Shown: piece after piece, positions 6,874-7,459 of the stretch
How positions within the stretch are numbered: the stretch's first letter is position 1
How the letters are laid out: the number at the start of each line of letters is the position of its first letter
Assembly (NCBI GenBank): GCA_009924965.1
Contig: RFQN01000067.1
Span: forward strand, 1-7,459
Length of the DNA stretch: 7,459 nucleotides
Source of the DNA: Verrucomicrobiota bacterium
Lineage (GTDB): Bacteria; Verrucomicrobiota; Verrucomicrobiia; Opitutales; UBA953
Reading direction: 5' to 3'
Made by a program: the position numbers and the translations under genes
The notes under the pieces: model-generated
Databases searched by the model: none
Told to the model about the DNA's origin: nothing
The model's input: the letters and a program-made list of their open reading frames with translations, nothing else

Positions 6874-6877
<4 letters not shown>
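6050..6877 (-). CDS. ureD: Urease accessory protein UreD (UreH)
   Basis: This 275-residue protein is UreD, the scaffold that binds apo-urease and, with UreF and UreG, helps load nickel into the active site in the cytoplasm. Family features in order are VNPTAGILAGD (50-60), TPSATRIFKM (78-87), WLEVMPEPLVPHRGSRF (106-122), GRLAHGEAW (145-153) and ILRERFDQ (171-178), with a normal length. I chose the ATG at 6877 because it overlaps the ureG stop as ATGA and gives the expected short N-terminus. The open frame continues upstream only as a shadow of ureG. Translation is probably coupled to ureG, since no Shine-Dalgarno is visible. It appears to be the last gene of the urease operon. Its last 47 bases are also the end of the small His-rich gene on the other strand. 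Confidence 0.95.

Positions 6878-7459
<582 letters not shown>

Overview
The window is a compact, GC-rich bacterial chromosomal segment. The protein families, the gene mix and an Fpg of the plant-like zincless type would fit a Verrucomicrobiota (Opitutae-like) organism, but this is inferred from protein style and not from a marker gene. I see no tRNA, rRNA, CRISPR array, insertion sequence or phage gene. No intergenic gap exceeds about 120 bases.

Layout from left to right. Positions 1-397 (minus) hold the start of atpB, the a subunit of F0F1 ATP synthase, cut by the window edge. Upstream of it and also on minus is pdxH (517-1152), the flavoenzyme that makes pyridoxal phosphate; its base composition is visibly poorer in GC than its neighbours. 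An RsmE-like SPOUT RNA methyltransferase (1241-1978, plus) diverges from pdxH. It meets rsmD (1979-2545, minus) tail to tail with no spare base. Just upstream of rsmD, on the same strand, is an Fpg/MutM-type DNA glycosylase (2577-3392) that lacks three of the four zinc-finger cysteines. A secreted GH81 endo-beta-1,3-glucanase (3440-5692, plus) diverges from it and is followed by a strong hairpin terminator. A small His-rich exported or membrane protein (5809-6096, plus) then runs 47 bases into the end of ureD (6050-6877, minus). ureG (6874-7459, minus, cut at its P-loop) lies upstream of ureD with a 4-base ATGA overlap, so these two are the end of a urease operon whose other genes lie to the right of the window.

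Functionally these are mostly separate housekeeping units: ATP synthesis, vitamin B6 metabolism, ribosomal RNA modification and oxidative DNA repair. The accessory functions are beta-1,3-glucan (laminarin-type) digestion and nickel-dependent urea hydrolysis. The items most worth a second look are the zincless Fpg, the His-rich small protein beside the urease accessory genes, the unusual composition of pdxH, the concentration of CTAG in intergenic DNA, and the general lack of Shine-Dalgarno sequences at the start codons.
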